A stretch of DNA of 64,000 nucleotides, taken from JAAFJM01 sp964529175 (lineage in GTDB: Bacteria > Bacteroidota > Bacteroidia > UKL13-3). Of this stretch, positions 33,221-42,947 are shown piece after piece (positions within the stretch are counted from its first letter, which is position 1; every line of letters starts with the position of its first letter). The stretch covers positions 248,001 to 312,000 of the forward strand of contig CAZGVO010000001.1 of assembly GCA_964529175.1 (NCBI GenBank), read 5' to 3'. The notes below the pieces were generated by a model. The model ran no database searches, had not been told where the DNA came from, and saw only the letters and a list, made by a program, of their open reading frames with translations. Made by a program: the position numbers and the translations under genes.

Positions 33221-35056
33221 TTATTCAGGAATTTGCTGCATTTCAATAAGTTGCTTATACATTCCTTCTTGCTGAATTAACTCATTGTGATTGCCTTGTT
33301 GAACAATTTTTCCTTTTTCTAATACCACAATGGTATCAGCGTTTTTTATGGTGCTTAATCTATGCGCAACTACTATGGTTGTGCGGTTTAACATTACATT
33401 GCTCAATGCTTCTTGCACCAAACGCTCACTTGCAGTATCTAAAGCCGAAGTAGCTTCGTCTAAAATTAAAATATCGGGGTTGGTATTAACCGCGCGGGCT
33501 ATGCTTAACCTTTGTTTTTGTCCACCACTAAGCTTGTTTCCCCTATCGCCAATATTGGTTTGGTAACCAAATTCGGTTTCGGCTATAAAACTATGTGCAT
33601 TGGCTATTCTAGCCGATTCTTCAATTTGTTTATCACTAATTTCTTTATTGGCAAAACTGATATTATTGGCTACAGTATCGTTAAACAAAATACTTTCTTG
33701 TGTTACAATAGCCATTAAGCCACGCAATTCCAATATTTTATAATCACGAATATCTATGCCATCAATTAAAATTTGTCCATCAATTGGGTCGTAAAAACGC
33801 GGAATTAAATCGGTTAAAGTTGATTTACCACTTCCCGAAGGACCTACCAAAGCTACAGTTTGACCTTTTTTAATTTTCAAATTTAGGTTTTCAATTACCC
33901 ATTCGTCTTTGTATTTAAAATATACATTTTTAAACTCGATTGAATCTTTAAAACTTTGTATAGAAGCCGCATGTGGCTTTTCGGTTATAACTTCCTCGCT
34001 ATTAATAATTTCCTCAACTCTTTCAATGGAGGCTAAGCCTTTGTTCATGGAATTATAAGCAGTACTAAATGCTTTAGCTGGGGAAAGCAATTGCGAAAAA
34101 ACAGCCAAATAACCTATGAACACCGAAGCAGTCAAACTTTCGTCATTGGCTAAAACCATTTTACCACCAATCCATAAAATAGTAGCAAAAACAGAAACAC
34201 TAATGGTTTCGCTTATTGGCGATGAACCATCGCTAGTTCTGTTGGCTTTTATGTTTAAATCGGTATATAATTTATTTTGAACTTTAAAACGTTTAAACAA
34301 AAAATCTTGCGCATTAAATGCTTTGATAACACGCACACCCATTAAAGTTTCTTCAATTAATGCTACCAAATCGCCAAATTTTGACTGGCTTTTAGCTGTT
34401 TGGCTTTTTAGTAATTTACCAATTAAAGCAGTAAAAAGTGCACTGATAGGCAAAGTACAAAACACAATTAAAGTTAATAACGGACTAACCCAAATAAGCG
34501 AAACCAACGAAATTAAAATGGTAATTGGTTCTTTGGTAAATGCCTCTAACGAACTCATAACCGCTGCTTCAATTTGGTGCATATCGCTGGTCATACGGCT
34601 CAATAAATCGCCTTTTTTCTCATTACTAAAATATGATAATGGCAAAACCAAAATACGATTATAGGCTGCAATTCGGTAATCGCTTACTATATAATTACGC
34701 ATAGGAACCATAAAAAACAATGCCAAATAACGGAACAAGTTTTTAAGCATTATCATGAGTATTACAAAAATACAAATAAACAATAACACCCTTTCGGCAC
34801 CGTAAATGGTTTTATATTCCCAAATATTATCTTTTAACATATCGAAATAGCGGCTAAAGCTAAATCCGGCAGAAGTTGTTGTTTCAACAGGTTTATTAGG
34901 TTCTCGATGTGTGCTAAACAACACATCTAACAAAGGCATTATGGAAGCAATTGAAAATAAGCCAAATATACTTGAAAGAATATTACACAGAATATTCATT
35001 AAAGCATAGTATTTATATTTAAAAGTAAATCTTAAAAATTTAAAGTAACCTTTCAT
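33221..35056 (-). CDS. ABC exporter, MsbA-like (fused membrane and ATPase domains)
   Basis: A 611-residue half-transporter: six transmembrane helices in the first 330 residues, then an ATPase with Walker A GPSGSGKST (about 404), signature LSGGQKQR (about 507), Walker B ILDEATSALD and H-loop VAHRLST. It is the Bacteroidota type usually annotated as lipid A or multidrug exporter. The pairing with a glycosyltransferase 4 bp downstream supports export of a lipid-linked glycan, but substrate is inference. Confidence 0.92.
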   Translation of the reverse strand: MKGYFKFLRFTFKYKYYALMNILCNILSSIFGLFSIASIMPLLDVLFSTHREPNKPVETTTSAGFSFSRYFDMLKDNIWEYKTIYGAERVLLFICIFVILMIMLKNLFRYLALFFMVPMRNYIVSDYRIAAYNRILVLPLSYFSNEKKGDLLSRMTSDMHQIEAAVMSSLEAFTKEPITILISLVSLIWVSPLLTLIVFCTLPISALFTALIGKLLKSQTAKSQSKFGDLVALIEETLMGVRVIKAFNAQDFLFKRFKVQNKLYTDLNIKANRTSDGSSPISETISVSVFATILWIGGKMVLANDESLTASVFIGYLAVFSQLLSPAKAFSTAYNSMNKGLASIERVEEIINSEEVITEKPHAASIQSFKDSIEFKNVYFKYKDEWVIENLNLKIKKGQTVALVGPSGSGKSTLTDLIPRFYDPIDGQILIDGIDIRDYKILELRGLMAIVTQESILFNDTVANNISFANKEISDKQIEESARIANAHSFIAETEFGYQTNIGDRGNKLSGGQKQRLSIARAVNTNPDILILDEATSALDTASERLVQEALSNVMLNRTTIVVAHRLSTIKNADTIVVLEKGKIVQQGNHNELIQQEGMYKQLIEMQQIPE

Positions 35057-35144
35057 TATTTATATTAAAGTGAGCAAATATGCTATTTTTTTAGTGCATA
35101 TTTTAAAAATTTGTAACCCTCATAAAACCAATAGTTTTTACAAA

Positions 35145-35178
35145 CAAAAAAAGCCGCCCGGGTTGTACAGACGACTTT
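35145..35178 (-). terminator. Terminator of the universal stress protein gene
   Basis: On the minus strand AAAGTCGTC pairs with GGCGGCTTT-like sequence through two G-T wobbles, followed by T7. It lies 29 bp past the stop at 35207. Confidence 0.75.
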
Positions 35179-35206
35179 AATTGTAAAACATGAAACTTTG
35201 AAAAGA

Positions 35207-36034
35207 TTATTTATTTAACACCAATAAAGGTATTTTAGTATGAAAAGCCATTTGTTTGCTTAAACTTCTATGAAAAAGTTTGTCAAAAAAATTGCGATTA
35301 TGTTTGGCCATTACCAACAAGTTGGTATGTTCTGACTCTACATAACTATTTATACTTTCAATAATATTTTCCTTTTCTTGCACTTTAATAACTTTCCAAT
35401 TATTAAGCGCTATTTGATCTTTATTTTTAACAAAGAAATTATGCTCTTCATCAAAATAATTATCGTACTCTGATTTTACGTGTAAAATGCTAATATCAGC
35501 ATTATACAAGCCTGCAAAATATGCCAAACGCGATACCGCAGGAAACTCAGGTTCGTTAAAATCGGTAGCGTAAACTATATGTAAAATTTCTTCAAATTTG
35601 GCAGAAGGCGGAATTACCAAAACTGGTATTTCTGACTTAGCTACTACCGAAGCCGCATTGCTACCTATTAATACTTCTTGAATACCACTAGCGCCTGTTG
35701 TTCCCAAAATAATTAAATCAATTTTATTGGCATGGGTGTATTCCTGAATTTCATCGTTAATAAAGCCATACGCAGCTTGGGTTTTAAATTTTACTCCCGA
35801 ATCGTTTAAAATTTTGGTTTCTAATTTTTTAAAGCTTTTATCTGCAAACTCATCAATTTCAGCCATATAAGTTTGATAGATAGTATTTGGATACGAACTA
35901 TCAACCAATGGGATATTTTTAATATATAAAAGGTGTAATTCGGCATTTATTTTATTTGCCAAACTAATTGCATAATGCAATGCATTATTTGCAACTTCCG
36001 AAAAATCGGTTGGAACTAATATTTTGCTAATCAT
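35207..36034 (-). CDS. Universal stress protein, tandem UspA domains
   Basis: 275 residues made of two Usp folds. Domain 1 begins ISKILVPTDFSEVANNALHYA and carries the ATP-type GTTGASGIQEVLIGSNAASVV segment (given in parts); domain 2 begins HIVYATDFNEPEF and ends LLVMAKHNRNFFDKLFHRS. A cytoplasmic stress or energy-state binding protein. The 192-bp gap upstream is shared with a divergent aminotransferase gene. Ends in its own terminator. Confidence 0.92.
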   Translation of the reverse strand: MISKILVPTDFSEVANNALHYAISLANKINAELHLLYIKNIPLVDSSYPNTIYQTYMAEIDEFADKSFKKLETKILNDSGVKFKTQAAYGFINDEIQEYTHANKIDLIILGTTGASGIQEVLIGSNAASVVAKSEIPVLVIPPSAKFEEILHIVYATDFNEPEFPAVSRLAYFAGLYNADISILHVKSEYDNYFDEEHNFFVKNKDQIALNNWKVIKVQEKENIIESINSYVESEHTNLLVMAKHNRNFFDKLFHRSLSKQMAFHTKIPLLVLNK

Positions 36035-36226
36035 AATCTTATATAATTAATTTGTGTTTTATTTAAATCTATACTTTTCAGTAAGTATTTATTTTACAGT
36101 TCAAAAGTAATTGGCTTGTATAGTTATAAATAACTCCCGAGTCAGCAATAAAATTGAGTATTATCAACTAAAAGCATGCATTAACAAAAAAATGAAATTT
36201 TAAAACAGTTTGAATTAATTTGCAGT

Positions 36227-37411
36227 ATGCTAAGCAATCGACAATTATTTTTGGCTCACCAAGCGCAAACCACCAATTTTCCATTAATGCTCGAAATTGA
36301 AAGTGCACAAGGAGTATATTTAACCAGCCCCGAAGGCAAACAATATTTAGATTTTATTTCTGGAATTTCGGTAAGCAGTTTGGGTCATGGAAATGAAGCT
36401 GTAAAAACCGCCATAAAAAACCAAGTTGATAAATACATGCACTTAATGGTGTATGGCGAATTTGTTCAAGAACCCACAGCTCAACTTGCGGCCAAATTAG
36501 TGAGTTATTTACCCGAAAACTTAAACTGTGTTTATTTTGTAAACTCGGGTGCAGAAGCCACTGATGGCGCTTTAAAACTAGCTAAACGTGTTACAAAAAA
36601 ATCAAAAATAGTTGCTTGCAAAAATGCTTATCATGGTAGCACCCATGCCGCTTTAAGCTTAAACAGCACCGAATATTATACCCAAGCCTATCGTCCACTT
36701 TTACCCGATGTTCATTTTATTGAATTCAATAATGTAGAATCGTTGCAATTAATTGATGAACAAACTGCTTGTGTGATAGTTGAAACCATTCAAGGGGAAG
36801 CTGGATATATTGAACCAACTTTAGAGTTTTTAAGTGCTTTGCAACAAAAATGCCGCGAAAACTGCGCCCTTCTTATTTTTGATGAAATACAAGCAGGAAT
36901 TGGAAAAACCGGAAAAATGTTTGCTTTTGAACATTGGGGTATAGTGCCCGATGTTATTTTATTAGGCAAAGCCTTAGGAGCAGGAATGCCAATTGGCGCT
37001 TTTGTAACTTCTCAGCAAATGATGCATGTTTTTACCGACAACCCAATTTTAGGCCATATTACCACTTTTGGTGGGCATGCAGTAATAGCCGCAGCAGCTT
37101 TAGCTGGGTTAAACGAACTTGAAAGACTAGATTTAATAAATCAAGTACCAGAAAAAGAACAACTTATACGAAATAAACTAGTTCACCCAAAAATTAAAGA
37201 AATTAGAGGCAAAGGCTTAATGCTAGCTGCTCAGCTAAACACTTTTGACGAAACTTTAAAACTTTGCCAACTATGCTTAGCCGATGGATTGGTAATTGAT
37301 TGGTTTTTATATGCCAATAACTGTATCAGAATTGTTCCTCCATTAATTATTTCAAAAACTGAATTGGAAGCAGGCATAAATATTATTTTAAAAAATTTAG
37401 ACTCAATTTAA
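36227..37411 (+). CDS. Class III aminotransferase (acetylornithine/succinylornithine type)
   Basis: 394 residues. PLP-binding elements: NSGAEATDGALKLAKR, NAYHGSTHAALSL, IFDEIQAGIGKTG, LGKALGAGMPIGAF with the Schiff-base lysine about 248, and TTFGGHAV. It aligns in style with ArgD/GabT-like enzymes; the amino donor is not obvious, as other arginine genes are absent here. The TTAATTTG box sits 4 nt before the ATG (36227), so the mRNA may be almost leaderless. Divergent from the Usp gene. Confidence 0.86.
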   Translation: MLSNRQLFLAHQAQTTNFPLMLEIESAQGVYLTSPEGKQYLDFISGISVSSLGHGNEAVKTAIKNQVDKYMHLMVYGEFVQEPTAQLAAKLVSYLPENLNCVYFVNSGAEATDGALKLAKRVTKKSKIVACKNAYHGSTHAALSLNSTEYYTQAYRPLLPDVHFIEFNNVESLQLIDEQTACVIVETIQGEAGYIEPTLEFLSALQQKCRENCALLIFDEIQAGIGKTGKMFAFEHWGIVPDVILLGKALGAGMPIGAFVTSQQMMHVFTDNPILGHITTFGGHAVIAAAALAGLNELERLDLINQVPEKEQLIRNKLVHPKIKEIRGKGLMLAAQLNTFDETLKLCQLCLADGLVIDWFLYANNCIRIVPPLIISKTELEAGINIILKNLDSI

Positions 37412-37672
37412 ATAAGAATTATTTATCATATTTCTATATAAATTCAACTGAAAAACAAAAACGGTATTTTTCCAACTTTGTCAATGAAATAGGACGTTTC
37501 AATTCTATTTTATACACAAATACACATTTTAAAAAAAGGAAATTGCCTCATTTTCAAAATTTAATTAAGCCAAATTTGAAACAATAATTTAAATTGTTTT
37601 TACCAAATACAATGAAATTCAGTAAAAATAACGATATTCGCCCAAATTTATAAAGAATTCGATACAATTTTA

Positions 37673-40600
37673 ATGAGCGAAAGCACAGGAACAAAACGAT
37701 TAAATGCAGTAGTAAAAGAGCTGAATGTAGGAATGCAAACCCTAGTTGACCATTTGGCTAAAAAAGGTTATAGCATTGAGGCTAAGCCAACTACAAAGCT
37801 TTCAGAGGAGCAATACAGCTTATTGCTCAGCGATTTTCAGAGCGAGAAAAAGAATAAGGAAGAGTCAAAACAACTTAGCCAAAACAAGGTTAAGCCAAAA
37901 GATGTAACAATTGAACAAATTAAACCAAAAGTAAACGTTAGCGATGACGATTATGATGACGAAATTGTAGTTGTAAAATCAGGATTATCAAACAGATACG
38001 AAAAACCAGTTGAACCAAAAACTGCAAAACCAGCTGAACCTGTTGCCGAAAAAATTGTTACACCAACGGTTGAAAAAACTCCAGAACCTGAAGTTAAAGC
38101 TCCTGCCGAAGTGGTTGTTCCTGAACCAATTGTAAAAGAAACTCCAAAAGTTGAAAGCACACCTGAGCCAGTTAAGGTAGAAACCAAAAGTGAGCCAGTT
38201 GCAGAAAAACCAGTTGAAACTTCATCAGCTGAAGATAACGATAGCGAATCGCCAAAACTTACTATTTTAGGTAAAATTGATTTAGATGCGTTGAACACTA
38301 AAACGCGTCCTGATAAAAAAGCCAAAGAAGTTAAAAAAGCTGCGCCAATTAAGGAAGTAGAAAAAACACAACCAAAAGTGGAAACACCAAAAGTTGAGGT
38401 TAAAAAAGAAGAAATAGTTGAAAAAACTGTAACCCCTCCTACTCCTGAAACAAAAACTGTTGAGCCAAAAGCTGAACCAGTTGTAGTTAATACTCCAAAA
38501 GAAGAAGCACCAACTGTAACAAGCCAACCTGAAGAGGTAGCTCCACAAGTTATGGAAACCAATTACGAAAAACTTTCGGGTTTAAAAGTAATGGGTAAAA
38601 TAGTGTTACCGGTTGATCCTCCAAAAAGCAGCAATAAACCAGTAGCATCAAGCGATGCCAACAATAAGAAAAAACGTAAACGTAATAATTATATTGGCGG
38701 AAGCGATACTGCAAACGATAAGTTAAATAAATTTAACAAACCAGCAGATGGAACTGCTCGCCCTCCTTACCAAGGAAATAATGCAGGCGGAAACAGACCT
38801 GGTTATCAAGGTAATAATCCTAATAATGGTGGTGCAAACAGAACTCCAAATGGAAATAATCCAAACGGACCACGCACACCTTACCAAGGTAATAACCCTG
38901 GTGGAGCTCGCCCACCATATAATAAAAATGGAAACAATGCTGGTGGAAACCGTAACGGAGGAAACCCAGCTTATAAACCAGGCGAAAAGAAAGAAATTAC
39001 TGATAAAGAAGTTCAAGATAAACTAAAAGCAACTTTAGCACGCTTAAATCCGGGAAGTAAAAATCCAAATATTGGAGCTGTTCGTTCAAAAATACGTAAA
39101 CAAAAACGTGATGATGCAAGAACTGAGCGCGAAGAAGCAGCTTTAGAAGCAGAATTAGCAAACAAGGTATTAAAAGTTACCGAATTTGTTACAGCTAATG
39201 AATTAGCTAAAATGATGGAAGTAACTGTTACTCAAATTATTTCGGCTTGTATGAGTTTAGGTATGATGGTTTCAATTAACCAACGTTTGGATGCCGAAAC
39301 CATTAGTATTGTGGCTGAAGAGTTTGGTTTTGAAGTAGACTTTGTAAGTGCTGAAGTACAAGAAGCAGTAGAAGAAGATATTGACGATCCAGCAGATTTA
39401 TTACCTCGTGCACCAATTGTAACGGTAATGGGTCACGTAGATCATGGTAAAACTTCATTATTAGATTATATACGTAAAGCAAATGTAATTGCAGGTGAAG
39501 CGGGTGGTATTACACAACACGTTGGAGCTTACGAGGTTACATTAGATAACGGCAAAAAAATTGCATTTTTAGATACTCCTGGTCACGAAGCATTTACAGC
39601 TATGCGTGCTCGTGGTGCTAAAATTACCGATATTGTAATTATTGTAATTGCGGCTGATGATAGCGTAATGCCTCAAACCAAAGAAGCAATTAGCCATGCG
39701 CAAGCTGCTGGCGTACCAATTATTTTTGCATTTAATAAAATAGATAAAGATGGTGCTAACACTGAAAGAATCAGAGAGCAATTAGCCCAAATGAATATAT
39801 TAGTTGAAGAATGGGGTGGTAAATACCAAACTCAAGAAATTTCGGCTAAAAAAGGTTTAAACATTGATTTATTGCTTGAAAAAGTATTACTAGAAGCTGA
39901 AATTTTAGACCTAAAAGCAAATCCAAACCGCAGAGCAGTAGGTTCAATTATTGAAGCTTCGCTTGATAAAGGACGTGGAATTGTGGCAACTTTAATGGTT
40001 CAAAACGGAACTTTACGCGTTGGTGATCCAATTATAGCAGGTACTAACTCAGGTAAAGTAAAAGCTATGTTTGATGAACGTGGTAAAAAAATGCTTTCAG
40101 CCGGACCTTCAACTCCAGCTGTGGTATTAGGTTTTGATGGTGCACCACAAGCAGGTGATAAATTAATTATTACCAAAACAGAACAAGAAGCAAGAGAAAT
40201 TTCGAATAAACGTAAACAATTACAACGCGAACAAGGATTACGTACTAATAAACACATTACTTTAGATGAAATTGGACGTAGGTTAGCAATTGGTAACTTT
40301 AAAGAGTTAAAAATTATTGTTAAAGGTGACGTGGATGGTTCAGTAGAAGCATTAGCAGATTCATTGATTAAACTATCTACCGAAGAAGTTCAAGTAAGTG
40401 TAATTTACAAAGCGGTGGGTCAAATTTCGGAAAGCGATGTAATGTTGGCTTCTGCATCTGACGCTATTATCATTGGTTTCCAAGTACGTCCTTCACCTCA
40501 AGCGCGTAAATTGGCTGAAAATGAATCAATTGATATTCGCATGTACTCAATTATTTACAATGCTATTGGCGAAATTAAATCGGCTATTGAAGGTATGCAT

Positions 40601-40909
40601 ACACCTAAAATGGAAGAAAAAATTACCGGTAATATTGAAATACGTGAAGTATTTAAAATTACAAAAGTGGGAACAGTTGCAGGTTGTATGGTTACCGATG
40701 GTAAAGTATTCCGTAACTCTAAAATCCGCTTAATACGCGATGGTGTGGTGGTTCATACTGGTGAATTATCATCGTTGAAACGCTTTAAAGATGATGTGAA
40801 AGAAGTAGCATACGGATTTGATTGTGGTTTAACCATTGCCAATTTTAACGATATGAAAGTAGGCGATTTTGTAGAGGCTTATGAAGAAGTTGAAATTAAA
40901 CGTAAATAA
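37673..40909 (+). CDS. infB: Translation initiation factor IF-2
   Basis: 1078 residues, long for IF-2. Layout: IF2_N-like helix bundle (1-60); Pro/Glu/Lys-rich linker (about 70-340); Asn/Gly/Pro/Arg-rich segment with YQGNN-type repeats (about 359-433); second IF2_N-type domain (about 500-560); G domain with GHVDHGKTS (about 587), GGITQHVG, DTPGHE and NKID; then domains II-IV. GTPase that places initiator tRNA on the ribosome. No nusA or rbfA nearby, unlike many bacteria. A terminator follows. Confidence 0.97.
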   Translation: MSESTGTKRLNAVVKELNVGMQTLVDHLAKKGYSIEAKPTTKLSEEQYSLLLSDFQSEKKNKEESKQLSQNKVKPKDVTIEQIKPKVNVSDDDYDDEIVVVKSGLSNRYEKPVEPKTAKPAEPVAEKIVTPTVEKTPEPEVKAPAEVVVPEPIVKETPKVESTPEPVKVETKSEPVAEKPVETSSAEDNDSESPKLTILGKIDLDALNTKTRPDKKAKEVKKAAPIKEVEKTQPKVETPKVEVKKEEIVEKTVTPPTPETKTVEPKAEPVVVNTPKEEAPTVTSQPEEVAPQVMETNYEKLSGLKVMGKIVLPVDPPKSSNKPVASSDANNKKKRKRNNYIGGSDTANDKLNKFNKPADGTARPPYQGNNAGGNRPGYQGNNPNNGGANRTPNGNNPNGPRTPYQGNNPGGARPPYNKNGNNAGGNRNGGNPAYKPGEKKEITDKEVQDKLKATLARLNPGSKNPNIGAVRSKIRKQKRDDARTEREEAALEAELANKVLKVTEFVTANELAKMMEVTVTQIISACMSLGMMVSINQRLDAETISIVAEEFGFEVDFVSAEVQEAVEEDIDDPADLLPRAPIVTVMGHVDHGKTSLLDYIRKANVIAGEAGGITQHVGAYEVTLDNGKKIAFLDTPGHEAFTAMRARGAKITDIVIIVIAADDSVMPQTKEAISHAQAAGVPIIFAFNKIDKDGANTERIREQLAQMNILVEEWGGKYQTQEISAKKGLNIDLLLEKVLLEAEILDLKANPNRRAVGSIIEASLDKGRGIVATLMVQNGTLRVGDPIIAGTNSGKVKAMFDERGKKMLSAGPSTPAVVLGFDGAPQAGDKLIITKTEQEAREISNKRKQLQREQGLRTNKHITLDEIGRRLAIGNFKELKIIVKGDVDGSVEALADSLIKLSTEEVQVSVIYKAVGQISESDVMLASASDAIIIGFQVRPSPQARKLAENESIDIRMYSIIYNAIGEIKSAIEGMHTPKMEEKITGNIEIREVFKITKVGTVAGCMVTDGKVFRNSKIRLIRDGVVVHTGELSSLKRFKDDVKEVAYGFDCGLTIANFNDMKVGDFVEAYEEVEIKRK

Positions 40910-40930
40910 TCTTTTTAATAAATAAACTCA

Positions 40931-40964
40931 AAACAGCCAAACTGAAAAGCTTGGCTGTTTTTGT
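40931..40964 (+). terminator. Terminator after infB
   Basis: AAACAGCCAA-ACTGAAAAGC-TTGGCTGTTT, perfect 10-bp stem and T tract, 22 bp past the infB stop. Confidence 0.88.
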
Positions 40965-41028
40965 TTTCATCATAACCATTTCATACAATAGTATAGTAAG
41001 AAGTGAAAACAATTTAAAAACAATATAC

Positions 41029-41550
41029 ATGACAAAACATATAAAACCCGAAAAATATATAAAAGACAGAGGTCGCACATTGGCAATAAAAGCTTGTTAC
41101 CTTAATACCGATTGGCAAGAAACAGGCAAAGCCACTATTTTAATTGTAAAAAATATTCCTCGTACCAATTATATTATTGGCAGTTTTCAAATAGATTTAT
41201 GGTGTTTAGGCATTAAACAAACATCGTGGGGATATGGTATAAACGAAAAAAAGTTGGCTGATATATTTTCAAAATTAGGAGCAGGAAAACCTTTTGCTGA
41301 AGCTGATTACAGCCTTTGTAGTCAAATTATTAAAGACGCCAATGCTTATGCTTTGAGTATTGGATTAACCGCTCCGCCTAACTTTGAAGTAAGCCAATAT
41401 TTAATTGAAGAAACTACCGAAAACCCAATTGAAATTACATTTGGCAAAAATGGCAAACCACATTATGTAGCCAACGAATTTGCCGACAATGAATCAATTA
41501 TAAAAGCACTAACCGAAAAGCTAGGCACTGCTGGTTTTACTACTGAATAA
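41029..41550 (+). CDS. Conserved unknown protein (CLGxK/FGKxGKP family)
   Basis: 173 residues, soluble. I recognise a conserved pattern without a name: CYLNTDWQETGKATILIVKN, IDLWCLGIKQTSW, SQIIKDANAYALSIGLTAPP, YLIEETTENPIEITFGKNGKP split in parts. Similar proteins occur widely in Bacteroidota and sometimes next to SEC-C-like or tRNA-related genes; function unknown. The ATG at 41029 is chosen because a longer frame from 40951 would read through the infB terminator. It has its own terminator. Confidence 0.65.
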   Translation: MTKHIKPEKYIKDRGRTLAIKACYLNTDWQETGKATILIVKNIPRTNYIIGSFQIDLWCLGIKQTSWGYGINEKKLADIFSKLGAGKPFAEADYSLCSQIIKDANAYALSIGLTAPPNFEVSQYLIEETTENPIEITFGKNGKPHYVANEFADNESIIKALTEKLGTAGFTTE

Positions 41551-41570
41551 TTGAATTTATATTAGACGCA

Positions 41571-41602
41571 AACCGCTTTAGCCAAAACTAAAGCGGTTTT
41601 TT
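41571..41602 (+). terminator. Terminator after the conserved unknown
   Basis: AACCGCTTTAG / CTAAAGCGGTT, perfect 11-bp stem with CCAAAA loop, then TTTTATTT. Confidence 0.88.
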
Positions 41603-41756
41603 ATTTAGAAAAAATTTTTATTTGATACGGATAAAAGTGGATTGGTGATAAAACCAACCATAAGCAAATGGTTATGATTTGATTAAATATAACATATCAA
41701 CTAAGGCAATTGTTACTAAAAATGTTGCTTGGTAATACTTATCAAACATAATTTCC

Positions 41757-42911
41757 CTAAACTGCATTCAGCATAATTCTAAAGGTAGTACCTTTTCCTA
41801 GCTCGCTGTTTCTTACAAATATTTTTCCTTTGTGGTATTCTTCTACTATACGTTTAACAAGAGATAAACCAAGTCCCCAGCCACGTTTTTTGGTAGTATA
41901 ACCAGGTTTAAACACGGTATTAAATTTTGACTTTGGAATGCCTTTTCCGGTATCTCTTATATCAATATACACATGTTTAATATCGCTACTGATATTGATA
42001 TTCAGTTCTCCTTTACCATTCATGGCGTCAATGGCATTTTTAGATAAATTTTCTAAAACCCAATCAAATAATGGAATATTTATTTTAGCCCAATTGCCTG
42101 GTTGTGTAATATTTATATTTATTTTTACCTGACTTGAAACTCGCGTTTTTAAGTATTGCATAGAGTTTTCAACTACTAAATCCATGTTTTCTTCTTTTAA
42201 AATAGGTTCTGAACCAATTTTACTAAAACGTTCGGTAATTAACTCTAATCGTTTGGTATCGTTTTGAAGTTCGTCTAATAAATAATCTTGTTCTTCTTTT
42301 GGTGTTTCGCGCAGTAAATTTATCCATTCGTTAAGCGATGAAATAGGCGTTCCAAGCTGATGTGCAGTTTCTTTACTCATACCCACCCACACCTGATTTT
42401 GCTCTGCCCTGCGGCTACTACTTAATGCCAAGTAACTCATAATGGCAAAAAAGCTTATAAGCGCCAACTGAATGGCAGGATAAGCTTTTAGTTGAGTTAA
42501 AATAACTGAGTTTTTGTAGTACAATAAATTGTAAAAATTATTTTCCTCATCATACACAATTTTAATGGGTTCGTGCTGGCTTTTCATGTCGGCCAACTCC
42601 GCATTTAAAAAAGCAGTATCTAATGCTTGAATAGAATCTAGGTTTCTGTAGCTAATTATTTTATCGGTTCCATCGGTTAAAATGATAGGAATAGTTTCGT
42701 TACCAGTAACTATATCTAATAAAAAATCAATATTGCCCTCAGCCTTAGCCATTGATTGTGTGGCATTTGCCCACAGTTTAATTTTTTTCTGTTCCTCGTT
42801 AGCAAGTTGTTTTACCAACTTATTGGTGTACCAAATTGAAAAAACACCTATGCAAACTGCTATTAAAGCCAAGGCTCGCTTCCACCATTTTTTTTGTTCG
42901 TATAAACGCAT
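41757..42911 (-). CDS. Membrane sensor histidine kinase
   Basis: 384 residues: TM1 about 12-32, extracytoplasmic sensor loop of about 110 residues, TM2 about 145-165. The transmitter follows: H-box SKETAHQLGTPISSL with the phospho-accepting His about 184, N-box ENLSKNAIDA, G-boxes DTGKGIPKSKF and RGWGLGLSLVKR. No response regulator lies next to it, so its partner is elsewhere or it is an orphan. It is the last gene of a twelve-gene minus-strand run, 36 bp after the Crp/Fnr gene. Confidence 0.9.
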   Translation of the reverse strand: MRLYEQKKWWKRALALIAVCIGVFSIWYTNKLVKQLANEEQKKIKLWANATQSMAKAEGNIDFLLDIVTGNETIPIILTDGTDKIISYRNLDSIQALDTAFLNAELADMKSQHEPIKIVYDEENNFYNLLYYKNSVILTQLKAYPAIQLALISFFAIMSYLALSSSRRAEQNQVWVGMSKETAHQLGTPISSLNEWINLLRETPKEEQDYLLDELQNDTKRLELITERFSKIGSEPILKEENMDLVVENSMQYLKTRVSSQVKININITQPGNWAKINIPLFDWVLENLSKNAIDAMNGKGELNINISSDIKHVYIDIRDTGKGIPKSKFNTVFKPGYTTKKRGWGLGLSLVKRIVEEYHKGKIFVRNSELGKGTTFRIMLNAV

Positions 42912-42947
42912 ATAAGTAAAAACGAAAATAGTTAATTTTTGTACAAA

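Noticed and set aside
37951..38562. 203-residue minus-strand reading frame in infB
   Set aside because: Ser/Thr/Val-rich shadow of the low-complexity IF-2 linker; no independent signals.
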